From NCBI RefSeq assembly GCF_030818905.1, contig NZ_JAUTAZ010000001.1, positions 3,162,001-3,226,000 of the forward strand: a DNA stretch of 64,000 nt, read 5' to 3'. The notes under the pieces were generated by a model. That model was not told where the DNA came from and ran no database searches. It was given only the letters and a program-made list of their open reading frames with translations. This DNA comes from Microbacterium sp. SORGH_AS_0888. Its GTDB lineage: Bacteria; Actinomycetota; Actinomycetes; Actinomycetales; Microbacteriaceae. Below are positions 58,496 to 64,000 of this stretch, one piece after another. Each line of letters opens with the position of its first letter. Position 1 is the first letter of the stretch. Made by a program: the position numbers and the translations under genes.

Positions 58496-59593
58496 TCAGC
58501 TCAGCCCGGAGGTGATCACGACGCGTGTGACGTCGGGATCCTTGAGCATCTCGTAGCCTGCGTCGACGCCGTCGAGGGCGATCTGACGCGACATGAGGTC
58601 GTCGAGGTTGAAACGCCCCTGCAGATACAGGTCCGCGTAGAGCGGGATGTCGTGCTTCGGCGTCGTGGAACCCATGTAGACGCCCTCGATGCGCTTCTGG
58701 CTGCCGATCAGGCCGATCGTGAGCAGGGGAAGGGTCGCCGTCGGATCGAGGATCCCGATGAGGTAGAGCCCGCCGCCCGGGCGGATCATCTCGAGTCCGC
58801 TCGCGGTGACCGCCGGGAGGCCGACGAAGTCGAACGCGGAGTCGGCGCCGATGCCGGTGATCGCCAGCACCTCCGCGACGGCGTCGACCTTCGTCGAGTT
58901 CACGGTGTGGGTCGCGCCGAAGCGCCGCGCCTTCGCGAGCTTGTCGTCGGCGACGTCGACCGCGATGATCGTCGTCGCTCCGGCGGTGACCGCACCGTTG
59001 ATCGCGTTGAGGCCGACTCCGCCGGCTCCGATGATGACGACCGCGTCTCCCGGCTTCGTGTTGGCGGTGTTGATGACGGCGCCGGCGCCGGTGACGACGC
59101 CGCAGCCGAGGAGTGCGGCCTGGGGGAAGGGGATCGCGTCGCTCACCTTCACGAGCTGGTTCTCGTGGATGAGGGCCTGCTGCGCGAAGCCGCCGAGGCC
59201 GAAGGCCTGCGTCACCGTTCGGCCTGCGGCATCCGTGATCCGCGGGGCGTCCGTCGCCACCCGCAACGTCTGCTCCGGGTGAAGGCACTGGAACGTGCGC
59301 CCCGTGAGGCAGGCCTCGCAGTGGCCGCACGACTGCACGAGACATCCGACGACGTGATCGCCGATCGCGAACTCGGTGACCTCGGGGCCGATCGCCGAGA
59401 CCACGCCCGCGACCTCGTGTCCCAGCAGCATCGGCGGCTCGTAGCCGATGTCGTTGCGCGACGCGGTGAGGTCGGTGTGACAGAGGCCGGACGCTTTGAC
59501 GTCGACGAGCACCTCCCGACCGGTCGGAGCGGACAGCTGCACGTCTTCGGTGACGAAGCCGGCGCCGAATTCACGGACAAGTGTGGCTTTCAT
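58496..59593 (-). CDS. Zinc-dependent alcohol dehydrogenase, class III type
   Basis: 365 residues. Catalytic Zn ligands in KASGLCHTDLTAS and MLLGHEVAGVV, and the structural Zn cysteines in SCGHCEACLTGRTFQC. The NAD-binding motif is VVIIGAGGVGLNAINGA. The length and the insert GCGVVTGAGAVINTA are typical of the class III-like or NDMA/mycothiol-type branch. Preceded on the same strand by the TetR gene (59 bp), which may control it. Substrate probably an alcohol or aldehyde conjugate. Confidence 0.9.
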   Translation of the reverse strand: MKATLVREFGAGFVTEDVQLSAPTGREVLVDVKASGLCHTDLTASRNDIGYEPPMLLGHEVAGVVSAIGPEVTEFAIGDHVVGCLVQSCGHCEACLTGRTFQCLHPEQTLRVATDAPRITDAAGRTVTQAFGLGGFAQQALIHENQLVKVSDAIPFPQAALLGCGVVTGAGAVINTANTKPGDAVVIIGAGGVGLNAINGAVTAGATTIIAVDVADDKLAKARRFGATHTVNSTKVDAVAEVLAITGIGADSAFDFVGLPAVTASGLEMIRPGGGLYLIGILDPTATLPLLTIGLIGSQKRIEGVYMGSTTPKHDIPLYADLYLQGRFNLDDLMSRQIALDGVDAGYEMLKDPDVTRVVITSGLS

Positions 59594-59652
59594 GATCTTT
59601 CCTTCTCGTTGTGTGCAGGGCGTGGGACGCGGCGCCGGCGCGGACGCGCCGG

Positions 59653-60258
59653 TCACTCGAGCCCGCTGAGCCAGGGCGGCAGCAGCCGCGTCAGGTGATC
59701 CACGAGCGCGTCGTCGGTCATCTCGAGCTCGCCCGTCAGCCACGCGTCTATCAGGCCGTAGGCGGCGCCGGCGATGTAACGGGCCGTGGGGGCGATCTCG
59801 AGGCCGACCGGGATGTCCGGATGCTCCGCGAGCGAGCGCTCGATGACCGCGGCCAGAGCGCGGATACCTCCGAGGTGCATCTCCTTGGAGACGGGAAGCC
59901 CCGCGATGGCGGCGCTGAGACCGCGGCTCTCCGCGAAGTGCGCGACGAGGCGCTGCTGTGCGACGCGCATCGCGGTCGGGGGGTCGCCGCTCTCCTGCGC
60001 GTAAAGGTCGCTGATGGTCGCGAACGCTTCGCGTTGGAGAGCCAGGGCGAGCTCGTCGAGGCTGGCGTAGTGGCTGTAGAAGCTCGCCCGGCTGATGCCC
60101 GCGGTGCGAGCGAGCGCGGCGACCGTGACATCCTCTCCGCGCCGGCTGAGCTCGTGCACCGCCTCCGCGATCGCCGTGCGGGTGCGCCCGACGCGCGGGT
60201 CGCTCGAGGTCTCGAGCGCCCGTCGAAGGATCTCTGTCGGGGTGGCTTCGCCGCTCAC
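59653..60258 (-). CDS. TetR family regulator
   Basis: 201 residues. The helix-turn-helix is VTVAALARTAGISRASFYSHY, typical of TetR. The C-terminal ligand domain is helical. It lies between LysR and alcohol dehydrogenase genes, all on the minus strand; a small inverted repeat (GACAGATGTC) sits 22 bp upstream of its start. Likely controls itself and the dehydrogenase. Confidence 0.88.
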   Translation of the reverse strand: MSGEATPTEILRRALETSSDPRVGRTRTAIAEAVHELSRRGEDVTVAALARTAGISRASFYSHYASLDELALALQREAFATISDLYAQESGDPPTAMRVAQQRLVAHFAESRGLSAAIAGLPVSKEMHLGGIRALAAVIERSLAEHPDIPVGLEIAPTARYIAGAAYGLIDAWLTGELEMTDDALVDHLTRLLPPWLSGLE

Positions 60259-60279
60259 GGCGTCATCCTACGCCTATTT

Positions 60280-60289
60280 GACAGATGTC
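60280..60289. promoter_or_regulatory. Candidate TetR operator
   Basis: GACA-ga-TGTC, extended TTGACAGATGTCCA, located 22 bp upstream of the TetR start. Confidence 0.4.
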
Positions 60290-60300
60290 CAGAAGATGCG

Positions 60301-61224
60301 TCATCCGCCAGAGGAGTCCCGAAGACCGTCTGCCGCGTGCCTGTCTCGGTCCCACTGCGCCATGGTCTGTGCGATGCCCGCGATCTCGGCGGCCGCGAAG
60401 TGGTCGTGCTCCCAGGCGGCGTAGAGCTGGAGGAACGGGCGGCTCCCGTCCGCGCGCAGGAGGGGACGTTGTCGGCCCCCGAAAGTCGGGCCGACGAGAT
60501 CGACGCAGATGCCGTTGCCGGCGGCCGCGATCGCGATCGCGAGATCGGATGACTCGGGCTCGGCGACGACCTCGATGTCGTCGCGGATCGGCCAGAGCTC
60601 GTGATCGATCGTCCGCCGGAGCCCCGAGCTCGCCGTGAGCAGGATGAGCGATCTCCCGCGGAGGTCGTCGATGCCGACGGCCGGCCCCGCCGTGAGCGGG
60701 TCGTCCCGCGAGGAGAAGACGGAGAGGAAGCCCGTGGCCGCGGGCGCCGAGGCGAGGGTGACCGGGGGAGGGAGGGTGTTCACGGCGAAATCGACCTCGC
60801 GCCGCAGGACCTTCTCGTAGACCGCGGACGCCACGCTGAGAGAGGTGTGGAAGATCGGGGTTCCGGTGTCTGCCACGAACGGCGCGATCACGCCGCGCAC
60901 GGTCGCCTCGGGGCACGCGACCCGGAAGTACGGCGATCGGGCGTTCGCGAGCCGATCGACCGAAGCGGCGAACACGTTCGCCCGTTCGACCACGTCGCGG
61001 GCCCAGGGGAGGACGCGACGCGCGGCTGCCGTGAGCGTGAGCCGCGTCGGGGTGCGATCGAACAGGCGGACCCCGAGTCGTCGTTCGAGCTCTCGGATCT
61101 GGCGGGACACCGCGGGCTGGCTGAGGTTCAGGCGTGCTGCCGCCGCGCTCACGGTCCCCTCCGTCACGACCGTCAGGAAGCTCGCGAGGAGGCGGAGGTC
61201 GACGTCAGTATGCACAATCTGCAT
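60301..61224 (-). CDS. LysR family regulator
   Basis: 307 residues from ATG 61224. The HTH is TVSAAAARLNLSQPAVSRQI with the following ELERRLGVRLFDRTPTRL. The effector-binding half contains the usual two-lobed pattern. It is divergent from the MFS transporter gene with a 105-bp AT-richer intergenic region, so it probably controls the transporter and the amidohydrolase. Confidence 0.9.
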   Translation of the reverse strand: MQIVHTDVDLRLLASFLTVVTEGTVSAAAARLNLSQPAVSRQIRELERRLGVRLFDRTPTRLTLTAAARRVLPWARDVVERANVFAASVDRLANARSPYFRVACPEATVRGVIAPFVADTGTPIFHTSLSVASAVYEKVLRREVDFAVNTLPPPVTLASAPAATGFLSVFSSRDDPLTAGPAVGIDDLRGRSLILLTASSGLRRTIDHELWPIRDDIEVVAEPESSDLAIAIAAAGNGICVDLVGPTFGGRQRPLLRADGSRPFLQLYAAWEHDHFAAAEIAGIAQTMAQWDRDRHAADGLRDSSGG

Positions 61225-61329
61225 GCTAAACCTCGACAAATATCATTTGACCGCATTATCGGCCACTGCTGAGATCTTCTCCATGCGGCGAACTCGCTGC
61301 GGTGACTCTGGGAAGACCGAGGAGCAACG

Positions 61330-62695
61330 ATGTCCAGGAAGACTTCGAGCGGGCGCTCGGCGGAGGTCCGCACGGGACTGGCGACGTTCGTCGGCACCGC
61401 GATCGAGTGGTACGACTTCTTCGTCTTCGGCACGGCCGCAGCGCTCGTCTTCGGGCCCGTGTTCTTCCCCGAGACCTCACCCGAGGTCGGGCTGCTGGCG
61501 TCGTTCGCGACCTTCTGGGTCGGTTTCATCGCCCGGCCGATCGGCGGTGCGATCTTCGGTCATCTCGGCGACAGGATCGGCCGCCGCGGCACCCTCGTCA
61601 CGACGCTTCTCCTCATGGGCGTCGCGACCACGCTCATCGGCGTGCTCCCCGGCTACGCGCAGATCGGGATCTGGGCTCCGATCGTCCTGGTGCTCCTCCG
61701 CGCGTGCCAGGGGCTCGGCCTCGGCGGGGAGTGGGGCGGCGCCGTCACGATGGCGACGGAGAACGCGCCCAAGAGCCGTCGCGGCGTCGCGGGCAGCTGG
61801 GTGCAGCAGGGATCCCCCTGCGGGGTCGATCCTGTCGACGCTGGTGTTCCTGGCGGTGAGCCGGCTGCCCGACGAGCAGTTCCTGGCGTGGGGCTGGCGC
61901 ATCCCCTTCCTGTTCTCGGCCGTCCTCGTCGTCGTCGCGCTGCTGATCAGGCTGTCGCTCGAGGAGACGGAGACGTTCGTGGCGATGAAGCGGGCCAAGC
62001 TCGTCGCGAAGGCTCCCATCCTCGACGTGTTCAGGATCGCGCCGGTCGCGGTCTTCCTCGGCATCGGCGCGAGCGCCATGGGGATCGCCATCGCCTACTT
62101 CACGAACACCTTCGCGCTCGCCTGGACGACGACGTCCCTCGACGTGCCGCGTCCGATCATGCTCAACGTGCTGCTGGTCATCGCGATCCTGCAGTTCCTC
62201 GTCCAGCCGATCGCGGCGTTCGTCGGCCACAAGGTCGGCATGACCAGGGTCATGGTCGTCGCGCTCGGACTCGGGCTCGTCACGACACTGCCCACCTACC
62301 TGTTGATCGCCACGGCGAACCCCGTGTGGATCGCCGTCGGGCTCGCGCTCTCGACGCTCTTCGGCGCCGCCTACTTCGCGCTCCTCGCCGGCTTCCTCGC
62401 CAGCGCGTTCCCGCCGCAGGTCCGCTACTCCGGGCTGTCGATCTCGTATCAGCTCTCCGCGACCGTCGTCGGAGGCGCGACCCCGCTCATCGCCCAGTCG
62501 CTGCTCGCGGCGTTCGGCGGCGCGGTGTGGGGCGTCGCCGCCTATCAGAGCCTCTTGATCCTGATCACTCTCGTGTGCGTCGTCGCGCTGTCGGCGCATA
62601 TCCGACGCCATGAGAGCGAGCTGACGAACACGATCTCCGTGGTTCGAGGGCACGATGAGGGAGCCGACCTCACGACGCGGGGCTCCGATGCGTGA
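61330..62695 (+). pseudogene. MFS metabolite:H+ symporter, apparent frameshift
   Basis: The first half starts MSRKTSSGRSAEVRTGLAT and has IEWYDFFVFGTAAALVFG and GHLGDRIGRRGTL, the signatures of the MHS family (ShiA/KgtP-like). After WVQQGSPCG the frame breaks; the second half continues SILSTLVFLAVSRLPDEQF and several helices to 62695. Reading CCCC in place of CCCCC at 61814-61818 gives QQGSPAGSILSTLV and restores one protein of about 455 residues. A likely homopolymer error. It may import an organic acid or amine for the downstream amidohydrolase. Confidence 0.8.
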
Positions 62696-64000
62696 GCAGG
62701 ATGTCGTCGTCGTTCGGGCGGCGCGGGTGTTCTCGCCCGGCGCCCCCGATGCCGAGGCGATCGCCATGGCGGGCGGGCGGGTTCTGGCGACGGGCGGCTC
62801 GGCGGAGCTCCTCGAGCGCTTCCGGACGAAGCGGCTCGTGGATGTCGGAGACCGGACCATCGTGCCGGGATTCAACGATGCGCACGCGCACTTCGCCGAC
62901 ACCGTCCACGGGCACCGGGAGATCGATGTGTCGGCGGCACGGGTCCCGGATGTCGCCGCGCTGCTGAGCGATCTGCGAGGGGCCGCCGCGGGCGTCGCCG
63001 ACTGGGTGATGGCGTCGGGGTACGACGATGCGTCGAGCGGCCCGCTCGACCGGGACATGATCGACGCGGTGATCCCCGAGAAGCCGGTCTTGGTGCGTCA
63101 CGTCTCGAGCCACTGGGCGGTGCTGAACACCGCCGCGATGCGGGCTCTCGACATCTCGGAGGATGAGGCCGACATCCCCGGCGGCACCTACGGGCGCGAC
63201 CTGCGCGGCCGGCTCACCGGGCACGTCTACGAACGTGCCCTGCTGGCGCGGTACGTGAGCCGTGACACGGACGCGTTGACGCCCATCCCGCTCGCGGAGC
63301 CGGGTGCGCTTCTGGATCTCTACGAGCAGACGGCCCGGGAGTGGAACGCGCACGGGATCACCTCCGCGTGCGATGCGTTCGTCGGTCCCCGGCAGCTCGC
63401 TATGCACACGGCCGCGAAGCGGGCGGGAGTGCGACGGATCCGCGTGAACATGCTGCTCGCGGCGGAGCGCTACGACGATCTCCGCTCGCTGGGGCTCGGC
63501 ACGGAGATGGGGGACGAATGGCTGCGGATCGCGGGGATCAAGGCATTCGTCGACGGCGCGATCGGGGGTCGGACGTGTCTGGTCTCCGAGCCGTTCTGCG
63601 GTACGCACGACCACGGGATGGAGGTCTCGTCCGTCGATGAGCTCGCAGCTCTCGTCACCGCTGTGCACGACGACGGCAACCGGTTGGCGGTCCACGCGAA
63701 CGGGGATGCGGCCATCCGACGGCTGCTCGATGCGTTCGAGGCCGCCCAGGCGCGCAATCCGCTGCCGACGCGCCACCGGATCGAGCACTGCAGCATCGTC
63801 GACCGCGACATCATCGCGCGGATCGCTCGGCTGGGCGTCATGGTCACACCCTTCGCGCGTTACGCGAGCTTCTACGGACAGCGGCTGGAGCGGTGGTACG
63901 GGAGCGCGCGCACGGAGCGGATGTTCGCGCATCGGTCCTTCCTCGACGCGGGCGTGACCGTGGGCGCCTCGACCGATCACCCTGCGAGTCCGCTCTCCCC
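62688..64000 (+). CDS. Amidohydrolase, YtcJ-like (partial)
   Basis: At least 437 residues, open at the window end. Starts MREQDVVVVRAARVFSPG and overlaps the MFS gene by 8 bp. The metal-binding HxH is in TIVPGFNDAHAHFADT, and a family-typical SSHWAVLNTAAMRALDIS follows. Later HRIEHCSIVDRD and ASTDHPASPLS supply the further His and Asp. Family members hydrolyse amides such as N-substituted formamides. Together with the LysR regulator and the transporter it looks like a catabolic unit. Confidence 0.85.
   Translation, partial: MREQDVVVVRAARVFSPGAPDAEAIAMAGGRVLATGGSAELLERFRTKRLVDVGDRTIVPGFNDAHAHFADTVHGHREIDVSAARVPDVAALLSDLRGAAAGVADWVMASGYDDASSGPLDRDMIDAVIPEKPVLVRHVSSHWAVLNTAAMRALDISEDEADIPGGTYGRDLRGRLTGHVYERALLARYVSRDTDALTPIPLAEPGALLDLYEQTAREWNAHGITSACDAFVGPRQLAMHTAAKRAGVRRIRVNMLLAAERYDDLRSLGLGTEMGDEWLRIAGIKAFVDGAIGGRTCLVSEPFCGTHDHGMEVSSVDELAALVTAVHDDGNRLAVHANGDAAIRRLLDAFEAAQARNPLPTRHRIEHCSIVDRDIIARIARLGVMVTPFARYASFYGQRLERWYGSARTERMFAHRSFLDAGVTVGASTDHPASPLS

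Noticed and set aside
62670..63980. Minus-strand open frame opposite the amidohydrolase
   Set aside because: The plus strand gives a clear amidohydrolase with its metal ligands; the minus frame is Arg/Pro/His-rich.

Overview
The window looks like the chromosome of a high-GC actinobacterium, most likely a Microbacterium or another member of the Microbacteriaceae. The right part carries an Lsr2 nucleoid protein, a compact actinobacterial Tad locus with a DUF4244 pilin, a topA-tmk-holB run, DUF916 and HupE/UreJ membrane proteins and very high GC. The left part (1 to about 33.9 kb) is visibly less GC-rich and is accessory DNA.

1-22.7 kb: short, mostly unrecognised genes on the plus strand, arranged as many small transcription units. 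Most units are closed by a strong hairpin terminator and opened by a repeated leader motif, CGTTAGA(G/A)A. At least 13 exact copies lie upstream of genes, usually about 31-35 nt before the start codon. A second promoter class (TTGAC(T/A), 16-nt spacer, TANNNT, 7 nt, ATG) predicts leaderless mRNAs and carries a palindrome in the spacer. Recognisable content: a PilX-like beta-helix surface protein; two SipW-type signal peptidases, one next to and one downstream of secreted TasA/camelysin-like candidates; a set of proteins sharing an N-terminal H..G..C..C(P)..H motif; a family of small proteins with a conserved Trp motif; a serine recombinase; a GIY-YIG nuclease; a DUF4314 protein; and, on the opposite strand, a DUF4062 protein. 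There are no phage structural, conjugation or replication genes. I read this part as a mobile-element or phage-plasmid-like module that makes a secreted fibre or surface structure.

22.7-33.9 kb: further hypotheticals, then a defence-like island. It holds an AAA ATPase gene broken by two separate tandem duplications, an EcoRI-type adenine methyltransferase overlapping a DUF262-HNH nuclease, two membrane coiled-coil proteins, and a HARE-HTH/GIY-YIG nuclease.

33.9-64 kb: ordinary chromosome. In order: acs, Tad pilus genes, topA, tmk, holB, a tripeptidyl-aminopeptidase-like hydrolase, a methyltransferase, tRNA-Thr(CGT), an MMPL transporter whose start codon lies in a perfect inverted repeat, nicotinamidase, a metallophosphatase, a DUF916 protein, a LPATG protein, HupE/UreJ, lsr2, an HtrA-like protease, an acetyltransferase, a nucleoside hydrolase, a Zn alcohol dehydrogenase with TetR and LysR regulators, an MFS transporter, and a YtcJ-like amidohydrolase cut by the window end.

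Caution: acs, holB and the MFS gene are each split by a single-base-type frameshift, two of them next to G/C runs, and a fourth frameshift lies in an A6 run at 32312. Because holB is essential, these are more likely sequencing or assembly indels than real pseudogenes.
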